Source: a virus
Strand: one strand, 5' to 3'
DNA: 31,278 bases
Virus record (IMG/VR): IMGVR_UViG_3300008107_000507
Coordinates: 1-31,278 of that record
The position numbers and the translations under genes were made by a program. Below the pieces are notes generated by a model, which saw nothing but the letters and a program-made list of their open reading frames with translations, had not been told where the DNA came from and searched no databases. Positions 15,885 through 23,336 of this stretch are shown in pieces; within the stretch, counting starts at the first letter, position 1; every line of letters begins with the position of its first letter.

Positions 15885-16067
15885 ATGCAAATACCACAAA
15901 CTGTATTCGACGAACTCGAAACGCTCGCGCTTTGCGCGCAAGATCAAGGCCATTCAGACGCGGTAGCCTTACGCGACGAGGATGGATACTATGTCATCAC
16001 AATTTCTGGCATACCCAGACTTTTTGTTGACTACAAGCAAGCATTAAAATACGTCGTGAGTTTATGA
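15885..16067 (+). CDS. Small protein of 60 residues, unknown function
   Basis: Starts MQIPQTVFDELETLALCAQD and contains DAVALRDEDGYYVITISGIP, which reads as a short beta-hairpin and helix. It overlaps the next small gene by ATGA. No family recognised. Possibly a small early host-takeover protein, by position only. Confidence 0.55.
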   Translation: MQIPQTVFDELETLALCAQDQGHSDAVALRDEDGYYVITISGIPRLFVDYKQALKYVVSL

Positions 16068-16186
16068 TCGACTTATCTGACCCAGCGGCAATTTGCCGGT
16101 CAATAAACTACTTCATTGAATTCCTAGTCAAGATCGGTCCTGCGGCGCTACTTTGCGTATTCGCGTTATGGGTTTTCAAGAAATAA
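16064..16186 (+). CDS. 40-residue single-pass membrane protein
   Basis: An ATG overlapping the previous stop (ATGA) opens a 40-codon frame: a short polar N-terminus (MIDLSDPAAICRSIN), then a hydrophobic segment FIEFLVKIGPAALLCVFALW, ending with VFKK. This is the pattern of a single transmembrane helix with a positive C-terminal end. The ATGA coupling supports it as real. Function unknown. It is far from any lysis gene, so I do not call it a holin. Confidence 0.6.
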   Translation: MIDLSDPAAICRSINYFIEFLVKIGPAALLCVFALWVFKK

Positions 16187-16536
16187 GCCAGAACCAAAAA
16201 CTGCCGTGTCCTCATGGCAGAATTTATTGGTGCGAAAAATGCAACGCGGTTGTTAATCCAAACACTATGCCTAAATCCACAAAATACATATCCAACGTCG
16301 AAATTGACGTCGATAACGCTTGGGAAGATTTTCGTGAAAACTGTTTAGAGGGCATCGACAACGACTTTGTTTTGAAGTTGTGTCGCATTGCCTTCATATC
16401 AGGAATGATGAATATCAGCCATGTCAACGCCGGGTTTGCTATCTCTATGTCAGAGTATTTGCGTGTAGTTGCTCGGCAAAATATTTCTTCAGAAGAAAAC
16501 TTTGAGCATGAAGATGAAGATGAAGATGAAAACTAA
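16168..16536 (+). CDS. Small protein with N-terminal C-x-H/CxxC zinc motif and acidic tail
   Basis: 122 residues from the ATG at 16168. KLPCPHGRIYWCEKC (residues 11-25) places C14, H16, C22 and C25 as a likely zinc site. The body is soluble and helical (FVLKLCRIAFISGMMNIS), and the last residues HEDEDEDEN are acidic and come from a 6-base tandem repeat. It overlaps the preceding membrane-protein gene by 19 bases. An ATG at 16153 would overlap more and lacks support. Confidence 0.65.
   Translation: MGFQEISQNQKLPCPHGRIYWCEKCNAVVNPNTMPKSTKYISNVEIDVDNAWEDFRENCLEGIDNDFVLKLCRIAFISGMMNISHVNAGFAISMSEYLRVVARQNISSEENFEHEDEDEDEN
16508..16531 (+). repeat. Four-copy ATGAAG hexamer repeat read in two frames
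   Basis: ATGAAG repeats at 16508, 16514 and 16520 with a final ATGAAA at 16526. In the frame of the upstream gene it encodes part of the acidic tail (E-D-E-D-E-D-E-N). In the next gene's frame it gives Met-Lys repeats and hence four consecutive possible start codons. Confidence 0.9.
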
Positions 16537-16705
16537 ACCTACGTCAAAACCCGACAAACTATTGGGTCATGCCACAGATTATTTTGGAGATCGGCCGTTA
16601 GTATCCCCGGAAATCTACATACGACTATTCACGGCAGAAAAGCATCCTAAAACCAAACTTCAACAATTTTCAGACTTACTTAAGAAAATTTTCGGACTCT
16701 CTTAA
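16508..16705 (+). CDS. Small protein of about 60-65 residues, unknown function
   Basis: Begins at one of four ATGs spaced six bases apart within the hexamer repeat (MKMKMKMKTKPTSKPDKLLG) and continues YFGDRPLVSPEIYIRLFTAE, ending QQFSDLLKKIFGLS. It overlaps the acidic tail of the previous gene in another frame and stops one base before the helicase ATG. Basic N-terminus, amphipathic C-terminal helix. No family recognised. The exact start cannot be fixed. Confidence 0.5.
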   Translation: MKMKMKMKTKPTSKPDKLLGHATDYFGDRPLVSPEIYIRLFTAEKHPKTKLQQFSDLLKKIFGLS

Positions 16706-16706
16706 A

Positions 16707-18053
16707 ATGCGAATCGAATTACGCCAGTATCAAAAGAACGCAGCCTCAGATTTAGCTGAAATCTTATCCGAAAAGAAGTTTGCGTTAGACGGTTCAGATA
16801 CCGGCATTGGAAAGACGTTTACTGCTATAGGCACTTGCTTGCGCTTTAACAATCCGGTGGCCGTTATATGCAAAGCCAGAACCTTGACCAAATGGAAAGA
16901 AGCTCTAGCACAATTTGGAATTGAACCTATATTCTTGTTGAGCTGGGAAAAGGCACGTAATGGCAAGAATGGATTCTTTCTTCCGCTCAATTCAAAAGGC
17001 CGTGTTTCTGGCTTCAATTTGCAGCTTAAAGAACCAACGGTCGTTATCATTGACGAGATTCATTGTGGCGGTGCGCTCAAGAGTTTAAACGCAGAACTTG
17101 TCATTGCATGCAAGCGATGCCCAAATGCGTACACTCTTGGGCTTAGCGCTACCGTCGCCGACTCGCCTCTTAAAATGCGGGCGATTGGATTTTGTTGCAA
17201 TCTGCACTCATTAGGTAACGACTTCTGGAATTGGTGTCGGAAGAATGGTTGCGGCAAGTCTCCATTCGGCGGTTTGTATTTCCGACAAAAAGATCGTGAA
17301 CGCGTACTCAAGACACTTCATCAATATCTATTCGGTAAAGATGCCAAATGGGGAATCCGTTTACGTAAGAAAGAACTCATGGAGGAAGGCAGTTTTCCTG
17401 AGTCCGAAGTTTATGTGGAATTGTGGGATCCGCCGAACTCTTTGCCAGCTTGGGCACAAGCTTCTATAGCTGAGATTGATCAACGTGAACAAGCCGACAT
17501 GGAAAAATACGACGGCAATCCGCATGGTGGAATTCTGCACATGCGTAGTCGTCAGCGGACAGAAATCCAAAAATTACCGTCTCTCATTGATGAAATCGAA
17601 GACCGGTTGGCCGAAGGAGAGTCTGTTATTGTGTTCGTCCAATTCACCAGAACCATCCAGGTCTTGGCGAAACAATTGGAGCATATTCCTCATGCCATTA
17701 TTTCTGGTGTTACGGCTAATAACCGCGTTGGTAGAGACGGCATTGAATACTTCCAGCGCAATCAAATCAAACTTATCATTTGCCAAGTAGACGCTGCCGC
17801 CGAAGGTATCGACTTACATGACGTTCATGGAGATTGCCCGCGACATGTTATCGTATTCCCAACTTACAAAGCGATTACGCTGATCCAGGTTTTAGGCCGA
17901 GCAGTGCGCGCTAATGCCAAAAGTCCCGTGGTTCAACGCATTGTCTATTCTTCAGAAGGCATTGAGGAAAAGATCGCCCGTACCGTGGAAAAGAAACTTG
18001 AGAACTTGTCAATGTTATCCGACGGCGAACTCAATGCTGGAGGTATGTTGTGA
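16707..18053 (+). CDS. SF2 DEAD/DEAH-type helicase
   Basis: 448 residues with the helicase motifs in order: Q-type region RQYQKNAASDL (6-16), Walker A DTGIGKT (31-37), motif II VVIIDEIHC (112-120), motif III LGLSATVAD (144-152), and in domain 2 VIVFVQF, IISGVTANN and motif VI LIQVLGRAVRANAKS near residues 393-407. This is an SNF2/DEAD-like two-domain ATPase, likely remodelling replication or recombination intermediates. The next gene starts with a GTGA overlap. Length is that of a minimal helicase with no extra domain. Confidence 0.9.
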   Translation: MRIELRQYQKNAASDLAEILSEKKFALDGSDTGIGKTFTAIGTCLRFNNPVAVICKARTLTKWKEALAQFGIEPIFLLSWEKARNGKNGFFLPLNSKGRVSGFNLQLKEPTVVIIDEIHCGGALKSLNAELVIACKRCPNAYTLGLSATVADSPLKMRAIGFCCNLHSLGNDFWNWCRKNGCGKSPFGGLYFRQKDRERVLKTLHQYLFGKDAKWGIRLRKKELMEEGSFPESEVYVELWDPPNSLPAWAQASIAEIDQREQADMEKYDGNPHGGILHMRSRQRTEIQKLPSLIDEIEDRLAEGESVIVFVQFTRTIQVLAKQLEHIPHAIISGVTANNRVGRDGIEYFQRNQIKLIICQVDAAAEGIDLHDVHGDCPRHVIVFPTYKAITLIQVLGRAVRANAKSPVVQRIVYSSEGIEEKIARTVEKKLENLSMLSDGELNAGGML

Positions 18054-18919
18054 AGACCGCTTTCGCTGGAATCCTAAACAACCCGGCAAATAGTCTTAAC
18101 AGTCATTCTGCGGGTTGGAACCGATTAGTCCGTTCTCTCGTTGATCCTAAAGCCGTATTTGTCGGTGAAGACTGCGACTGGTCTGCATTTGACCGTATCA
18201 TCATCAATCATGGACCGAACTTTAAACCCGGCTCGTTTAACATTATTGGCGGTATCGGTGACGCGGTACTCATGCGTTTAGAAAAGTTAGCTGCGGCTTT
18301 TGATACGGCAGAAGTTTATCAAATGGATGGATTCAATCTTGGCGACTTCTTGCAAAAGCGTTTACCTGGGCGATACGACTTTGAAGGCGAGATTCCATTT
18401 ATGCCTTTGCCACAGCGCGACAAATTGGTACTGGGTGATAGTCATTCTATCTCGGTTTGGCCAGGACCTGAATATACGATTGAGCGGCGAGATGGCCAAA
18501 CGTTATGGGGATTCATGAGAGATCCCAAACCCGCGGACTTCCTATATCTGGGCAATATCGATATACGCTTCCATCTTTGCCGCCAAGAGGATCCGTTAAA
18601 ATCCATGCATTCTCTTCTTGACCGATACTTACAATTTGCAGCGGACTGTAAGGCAAAAGTTAGTTGTTTACTCCCGGTAGAATCCGAAACTCGTAAAATT
18701 CCCGGCACCGGTCTTTACAAAGGTCAACCTTTCTATGGGTCACAAGCCGACCGCGCGCTTCTCGTTAATGAATTCAACTCTAGACTCATTGAGTCTGGAT
18801 TAGACGTCTATTGCTGGCCAAAAACCTGGTATGAAAACGTCGAGCAATACGAGAATGAAGTCATGGAACCCCGTCAATCTGTACATATACGCCCAAAACA
18901 CTATGCAAGTCAAATCTGA
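18050..18919 (+). CDS. SGNH/GDSL-hydrolase-like protein
   Basis: 289 residues, GTG start. Residues 1-115 contain DRIIINHGPNFKPGSFNIIG, which I have the impression of having seen in phage proteins but cannot name. A second part has KLVLGDSHSISVW (about 125-137) resembling SGNH block I with the nucleophile Ser, FLYLGNIDIRFHL resembling block III (G-x-N-D type), and near the end EPRQSVHIRPKHYA resembling block V with its catalytic His. If these are right it is an esterase, lipase or acyltransferase of the SGNH fold. The next gene starts 16 bases before its end. Its partnership with the helical and PLP-type proteins suggests an acyl or other group transfer step, which is inference. Confidence 0.55.
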   Translation: MKTAFAGILNNPANSLNSHSAGWNRLVRSLVDPKAVFVGEDCDWSAFDRIIINHGPNFKPGSFNIIGGIGDAVLMRLEKLAAAFDTAEVYQMDGFNLGDFLQKRLPGRYDFEGEIPFMPLPQRDKLVLGDSHSISVWPGPEYTIERRDGQTLWGFMRDPKPADFLYLGNIDIRFHLCRQEDPLKSMHSLLDRYLQFAADCKAKVSCLLPVESETRKIPGTGLYKGQPFYGSQADRALLVNEFNSRLIESGLDVYCWPKTWYENVEQYENEVMEPRQSVHIRPKHYASQI

Positions 18920-19868
18920 AATTCTTGAAGCCTTAGACGACTATCACTATAAAAGTCTACGAATGCAGCGTTATTTCCTCGACAAACAAACCCGAGGTCT
19001 TTCGCTTGAAGAAATCGAGTTAGAAATCAATGATGACTTAATCTTCCGCGTGCCGATTTACGACATGTTAGACCGACGCTATGCGGCTTTCTGTTCTTTC
19101 CTGGAAGCTCTTGACAAACGAGAAGACGACCCAAAAGGACATGGCCTTCGATTCAAGGACCACCAGGTCGCGCGTAGAATCGACAAACTCATGCTTTATT
19201 ATCTTTTCCGTTTATGCGGTTCTGGGATCAATTACGTGCCAACAACGCATGGATTCGGGAACTTCTGGATCGTTAAAAGTATCCTGGACGGAAGATACCG
19301 CTATGAAGAATGGCTTCAAGACTTGCCGGACGCCAAGTTCAGTGACAACAAAGGCTATCTTCTTCCGCAATTCTCAATCGGTCTTAAGACATTCATTCTT
19401 GAACACGCTTACGGCCTTGTGAAGTTTATCGAATCCGAAATTGTGGATTCACTCCAAGACATCAAAGAGATTGTGGACAAAGGCAATATCTATCTGAAAG
19501 AAAACGGCTTCAAGCGCCAAACGTTTGTGCTCTCTGCTTTTGCCGCGGATATTGCCGAGTATTATCCTGATTATGTGAACCCCCATAGCATGATTTACGC
19601 CGGTACAAACGCTCAGAAGTGCATCAAGGCTATATTCGGCCGTTGTAATCCGGATGAAGCGATTTCGTTCTTAACCGAACGGTACAATTCCGTACCTTAT
19701 TCCATTGAAGACTCAAGACTCTGCGATCCAGTACGGTACTTTCTGGAATATCAGTCAAAAGACCATATCCGCGCTAATGGCGGAAAAACTTACAAGAACA
19801 ATTCAACCCTCAAAAAATTGTGGACCGAACAAGAATACCAAAATTTTCAGCAACAACTTCAGAAGTAA
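18903..19868 (+). CDS. All-helical protein resembling the alpha-glutamyl/putrescinyl-thymine pyrophosphorylase families (DNA hypermodification)
   Basis: 321 residues from the ATG at 18903; an upstream ATG at 18831 would overlap too deeply. The protein is almost entirely helical. A conserved-looking core reads YLFRLCGSGINYV (100-112), HGFGNFWIV (116-124), DIAEYYPDY and a C-terminal SRLCDPVRYFLEYQSKDH. The R-x-x-GSG-x-x-x and HGFGN pair recalls enzymes of the so-called aGPT-PPlase group, linked by comparative genomics and biochemistry of other phages to amino-acid or polyamine adducts on 5-hydroxymethyluracil in DNA. That resemblance is from memory. The gene pair with a PLP-type enzyme is the main contextual support. 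An unrelated HhH-type DNA-binding protein is the main alternative. Confidence 0.4.
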   Translation: MQVKSEILEALDDYHYKSLRMQRYFLDKQTRGLSLEEIELEINDDLIFRVPIYDMLDRRYAAFCSFLEALDKREDDPKGHGLRFKDHQVARRIDKLMLYYLFRLCGSGINYVPTTHGFGNFWIVKSILDGRYRYEEWLQDLPDAKFSDNKGYLLPQFSIGLKTFILEHAYGLVKFIESEIVDSLQDIKEIVDKGNIYLKENGFKRQTFVLSAFAADIAEYYPDYVNPHSMIYAGTNAQKCIKAIFGRCNPDEAISFLTERYNSVPYSIEDSRLCDPVRYFLEYQSKDHIRANGGKTYKNNSTLKKLWTEQEYQNFQQQLQK

Positions 19869-20629
19869 ATCAGGACGCTATCTATACTCGAGACCAGTAT
19901 CTCGAAATGATAGGCGACTTCAAGAGTTCTTTTCCTACTCCGGTTATCGAGACGCATGAAGGTCGGTACGTTGTGCGTGAAGATTTACTCGAAGTAGGCA
20001 CGAAATCCCGAGCTGGAGAATTCCTTATCGCGACTTGCCCTTATGATACGATCGTTTACGTTCAACCTCGTTGCGGTTTTGCCGGAATTTCGTTGACCAA
20101 ACTCTGTAAAATGTACGGCAAAAAACTGGTCTTGTTTATGCCTTCGTCAAAAGAAGTCTCGAATCATCAAGCTTGGTGCATTGAACACGGCTGCGAATAT
20201 CATTTCCATAGGATTGCGGCTATGCCCAATTTGAATTTGATTGCGGCTAAATGGGCTGAAGAAAACGGAGCATTTTTCGTTCCTCTTGGTTTGCACCATA
20301 AATTGGTCACGGCCATGCTTGTCAAAGTCGCCTATGAACTATGCGAACCGGATTGCTTTTGGACGGCATTTTCAACGGGTGTTCTTAACCGCGCTCTTCA
20401 AATTGCTTGGCCCGAGGCTGAAGCAAATGGCGTAGCGGTGGCCCGCAATATCCATGAAGGGGAAAAAGGTCGTGCCAGGATCGTGGGCCATTATAGATCC
20501 TTTACTCAAGATAGTCTAATATTGCCGCCATTTCCTTCTGCACCAAATTATGACGCCAAAGTCTGGGAATTCACAGAACCTGGAGATTTATTTTGGAACG
20601 TAGCCGGAGAAGTCAAAAGCATTGCTTAA
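19820..20629 (+). CDS. PLP-dependent-enzyme-like protein (ACC deaminase/cysteine-desulfhydrase fold type)
   Basis: Up to 269 residues. VVREDLLEVGTKSRAGEFLI (51-70) matches the signature around the Schiff-base lysine of fold-type II PLP enzymes (K-R-D-D-L..G-G-x-K-x-R-K-x-E), with K62 as candidate. QPRCGFAGISLTKLCKMYGK and VLFMPSSKE fit the following Rossmann-like half, and PPFPSAPNYDAKVWEFT followed by LFWNVAGE reads like the conserved end of a phage-borne family. Smaller than ACC deaminase (about 330), so the second domain is reduced. The start is either GTG at 19820 (overlapping by 49 bases) or ATG at 19907, giving 240 residues. In thymine-hypermodifying phages PLP enzymes act on amino-acid adducts of DNA bases; the same role here is inference. 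Confidence 0.6.
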   Translation: MDRTRIPKFSATTSEVNQDAIYTRDQYLEMIGDFKSSFPTPVIETHEGRYVVREDLLEVGTKSRAGEFLIATCPYDTIVYVQPRCGFAGISLTKLCKMYGKKLVLFMPSSKEVSNHQAWCIEHGCEYHFHRIAAMPNLNLIAAKWAEENGAFFVPLGLHHKLVTAMLVKVAYELCEPDCFWTAFSTGVLNRALQIAWPEAEANGVAVARNIHEGEKGRARIVGHYRSFTQDSLILPPFPSAPNYDAKVWEFTEPGDLFWNVAGEVKSIA

Positions 20630-21231
20630 ACGCGTCAATTCCTCAGCATCTTTATGGCTATGTAAACCGTCTTTTTTTGACGGGGTATGACCCAGAAGAA
20701 GAACTTAATTACGAACCGTGCGTCATTTTTGGCGTGACGTCGATTCCTTCGCGCGCGTTGCATTTTTCAATTTTATGCGAAAGCGGGGCGCAGTGGGCAA
20801 GAGTCCCATTGCACATGTTACGCTGGGAAATTCCGGCAATAGACAAAGCGCCAGAGCATTCACTCTCCGAGTTGCAAATGTGGGATTCTCATGGCTGGGA
20901 TTTTAGCGTTTGTCGTTACGAGTATTTGCGCGAACTCGGTTGCCAATACCGCAAACGCGACGGCGCATTATTGCCCGCGTCGTATTGGTTCACCCTCGAT
21001 CACACGGACAACGGATATAGTCAATATCCACCTGAACATAAGTGCTACCATTTGCTTTTGATTGAAGATGGATCTGGACAAATTGCGGCGCAACCGAATA
21101 ACCGTATCGTATGGCGCGATGATAGTTTTGTCAAGCCAGGACATAGTCTGAACTACAAAGTCGTAACGCGTGAAACTTATCACGCTGAGATTGGACGCAA
21201 TCCCCAAGATACCGCTTTTACAACTGAGTAA
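20593..21231 (+). CDS. Conserved phage protein, unknown function
   Basis: About 212 residues from a TTG start at 20593 that overlaps the PLP-type gene by 37 bases. The start is uncertain because the only in-frame alternative nearby is another TTG. The sequence has a strong signature, LYGYVNRLFLTGYDPEEELN, then EPCVIFGVTSIPSRALHF, DSHGWDFSVCRYEYLREL, FTLDHTDNGYS and QPNNRIVWRDDSFV. It looks like a widely distributed phage protein of beta-rich fold, but I cannot name a function. It completes the run of four overlapping genes after the helicase. Confidence 0.6.
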   Translation: MERSRRSQKHCLNASIPQHLYGYVNRLFLTGYDPEEELNYEPCVIFGVTSIPSRALHFSILCESGAQWARVPLHMLRWEIPAIDKAPEHSLSELQMWDSHGWDFSVCRYEYLRELGCQYRKRDGALLPASYWFTLDHTDNGYSQYPPEHKCYHLLLIEDGSGQIAAQPNNRIVWRDDSFVKPGHSLNYKVVTRETYHAEIGRNPQDTAFTTE

Positions 21232-21286
21232 ATTTTTAAAAAAAAATGTTTACTTAGCAGCTGGCCATATTAAAACCAACATTGTC

Positions 21287-21718
21287 ATGAGTACAACAAG
21301 CCCAAAACCCAATCTCGTCATTAGACGTGATGCTAAGAAAGAAATCGTCGAAGCTTTGCAAGCAGTTTGCGATTCCCTTAAAGGATCCAATTCGCTGCTT
21401 CTTCGTCAATGTCAGTCAGCCTTGAAGAAAGCTCTTGCGCTATCATTTGCGGTATCGCTAAGCGCATGCTCTTCGATGGTCAAAGAGACCTACACTGAGA
21501 CACGCGAATTCAACTACCCGAAAGGTGTCACCCCGCACCTCAAGGATATGTATATGCACAAGTCGCCGCCACCGCAAGCTTCCAATAACGACGTAGTCGA
21601 CTTTGCTCAACCAGTCGCGGAATTACAAGATGAACTACCGCGTAGTCTTGAAGAGATCAAAGCCGAAAACCGCCTTCTAGCGGCAATGCACGTTAACAAA
21701 ATGCTACGCGAACAATGA
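21287..21718 (+). CDS. Lipoprotein-like protein with possible internal start
   Basis: 143 residues from the ATG at 21287. Residues 46-61 (KKALALSFAVSLSACS region) form a perfect lipoprotein signal peptide: Lys-Lys, a hydrophobic core, and a lipobox L-S-A-C at C61. In the long form 45 residues precede it, which is unusual. An in-frame TTG at 21422 would start exactly at the signal peptide (M-K-K-A-L-A-L-S). The mature part (SSMVKETYTETREF onward) is hydrophilic, with Pro-rich KSPPPQAS and a helical C-terminus. An outer-membrane or periplasmic role, such as a superinfection-exclusion or spanin-like factor, is possible. The following gene overlaps by ATGA. Confidence 0.6.
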   Translation: MSTTSPKPNLVIRRDAKKEIVEALQAVCDSLKGSNSLLLRQCQSALKKALALSFAVSLSACSSMVKETYTETREFNYPKGVTPHLKDMYMHKSPPPQASNNDVVDFAQPVAELQDELPRSLEEIKAENRLLAAMHVNKMLREQ

Positions 21719-22179
21719 AACGTTTATCGATCGAAGACTATGCAATGGCTATTGCTTTTGCTGCGTCCATGCGCAGCGAAGATCCATCCAGGAAAGTTGG
21801 CGCAGTGGCGCTAGACTGGGAAAACCGGGTCATAGCCACAAGTTATAACGGGCTACCGAAAGGGTTCCAAGAATCGGATTCTTTCTGGGAAGACCACGAC
21901 AAACGTCGTAAGTTTGTGGTACATGCCGAGACTAATCTTTGTTCATTGACGGTGCGCGGTCAAGTTCTCACAGTAGCAGTGACAACGATGCCTTGCGCAG
22001 CTTGCGCTATAAACCTTGTAGCGCATGGAGTCAAAAAAGTTATCTACGGCGAAGACTATCCGCGCGATCCCGTAGGACGAGAAATCCTTGAGCATTACTG
22101 CGTAGAATTAATTCACGTTCCACGCAATGCATTAACCCGCATTAATTTTCCAATTCAAACAAGTCAACAATCATTATGA
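21715..22179 (+). CDS. dCMP deaminase
   Basis: 154 residues of the zinc-dependent cytidine/dCMP deaminase family. The Zn site is VVHAETN (68-74, H70 with catalytic E72) and TMPCAAC (91-97, C94 and C97). SRKVGAVALD and TSYNGLPKGF are the usual substrate-binding phrases of dCMP deaminases. It would convert dCMP to dUMP, feeding dTMP synthesis. Present together with the hydroxymethylase-like gene, as in T4, where both coexist. ATGA overlaps on both sides. Confidence 0.9.
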   Translation: MKRLSIEDYAMAIAFAASMRSEDPSRKVGAVALDWENRVIATSYNGLPKGFQESDSFWEDHDKRRKFVVHAETNLCSLTVRGQVLTVAVTTMPCAACAINLVAHGVKKVIYGEDYPRDPVGREILEHYCVELIHVPRNALTRINFPIQTSQQSL

Positions 22180-23336
22180 GTACATTAAACCATAGCGAAC
22201 GCGAGCATTCGCGTATATCCCCATCAGGACTAAAGTCCTTGCAGGTTTGCCCGGGTTATCAATCCGATGGCAAAGAAAACGCAGCTTCTAAACGCGGCAC
22301 TAGTTTGCATGAAATCATGGAACTCGGCAAGATTCCGGATAATTGCACGCTACCTCCTGAAGACATTGCCGTGGCAAATCAAGTTTTAGAATTGCTAAAA
22401 GAGATTGACGCTCAAAGCGAGTATGAACCTATTGTGGAAATACTCGTACGTTACGATGCCTTAGAACTCAAAGACTTTGAACAAGGCCATATCGATCGAG
22501 TTTTAGTTCTCGACACGAATCCTGAAGGCGAACCTACTAAGTTAGAATTAGTTGACTTTAAGTTTGGGCAATGGGAGGTTGATTCACTCCACGAAAACAT
22601 CCAGTTCAGGGCTTATGCCTTGGGTCTTTTCTTGCAATTTCCGGCAGTACAAACTATTCGATTACGACTCGTTCAACCAGCGTTGAATATCAACACTACA
22701 TACGATCTAACTCGCTCAAAAGACTACGAGTTGATTGTCACGCAAATTAAGTCAATTGTCAAACGCAAGCATCACTACGATGAAACTAAAGATGCAAGCA
22801 TGCTCAAACCCGAATCGCAATGCGCATTCTGCGCGGCTCAAGCGACTTGCAAAAAATGGCAAGAGCACATGGTTCGAGTGGCCAACGAGAGTAACTTTCT
22901 CGGCACGCAAGTCGTACCGATCGAAAAAGTAGATGATCCATACTCGGCCGAACCGAATGAAGTCGTTAGAATCTTCCGCTGGATCAAACCCATGGAAGAT
23001 TACTTGAAAAAAGTCAAAAAATTGGCTTTGGCTTGTTATGACAATGGTAGATTTTCGGACGAGTTCACGCTTATCGAAAAGTCAGGCGACGTGACAGTCG
23101 TCGACCCGATCCTTGCCCGCGACTTATTACAGCAGCACTACGGCATTGATCCGATGGAATACTTGGCATCTTGTGAGATTTCTTTAACCAAAATACGCGA
23201 GTTAGTTGGCGCAAAAGCTTCTCAAGGCAATAAAGGAAAAGATCAAGAAGAAGCCATTAAACTTCTCTCTGATAACGGGATCATACAATATGGCCCTGAA
23301 ATCCGATATGTCCAGTTATCGCGTAAACGCAAATGA
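22176..23336 (+). CDS. PD-(D/E)XK nuclease (Cas4/AddB-like with possible Fe-S cysteines)
   Basis: 386 residues. ISPSGLKSLQVCPGY (14-28) is the N-terminal signature of RecB/Cas4-type nucleases, followed by KRGTSLHEIMELGK. The active site is GHIDRVLVL (D108) and LELVDFKFG (D127-x-K129), with the QFRAYALGL helix after it. C25, C216, C219 and C225 (the last three in QCAFCAAQATCKKW) match the one-plus-three cysteine layout that holds a 4Fe-4S cluster in Cas4 and AddB. The gene is of the type often paired with an ssDNA-binding protein and a phage polymerase (DUF2800-like), as here. Likely role: end processing in replication or recombination. Confidence 0.82.
   Translation: MSTLNHSEREHSRISPSGLKSLQVCPGYQSDGKENAASKRGTSLHEIMELGKIPDNCTLPPEDIAVANQVLELLKEIDAQSEYEPIVEILVRYDALELKDFEQGHIDRVLVLDTNPEGEPTKLELVDFKFGQWEVDSLHENIQFRAYALGLFLQFPAVQTIRLRLVQPALNINTTYDLTRSKDYELIVTQIKSIVKRKHHYDETKDASMLKPESQCAFCAAQATCKKWQEHMVRVANESNFLGTQVVPIEKVDDPYSAEPNEVVRIFRWIKPMEDYLKKVKKLALACYDNGRFSDEFTLIEKSGDVTVVDPILARDLLQQHYGIDPMEYLASCEISLTKIRELVGAKASQGNKGKDQEEAIKLLSDNGIIQYGPEIRYVQLSRKRK

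Noticed and set aside
16064-16186. Small membrane protein considered as a holin
   Set aside because: No endolysin or spanin gene lies nearby and it sits in an early-type gene run; one hydrophobic helix is not enough for the call.
18831-18902. Upstream ATG extension of the helical hypermodification-like protein
   Set aside because: It would overlap the SGNH-like gene by 89 bases, and the extra residues (MKTSSNTRMKSWNPVNLYIY) look like a shifted reading of that gene. The ATG at 18903 is preferred.
21238-21246. A9 run that might cause slippage and fuse two genes
   Set aside because: The stop of the upstream gene (21229-21231) comes before the run, so slippage there cannot join the frames.
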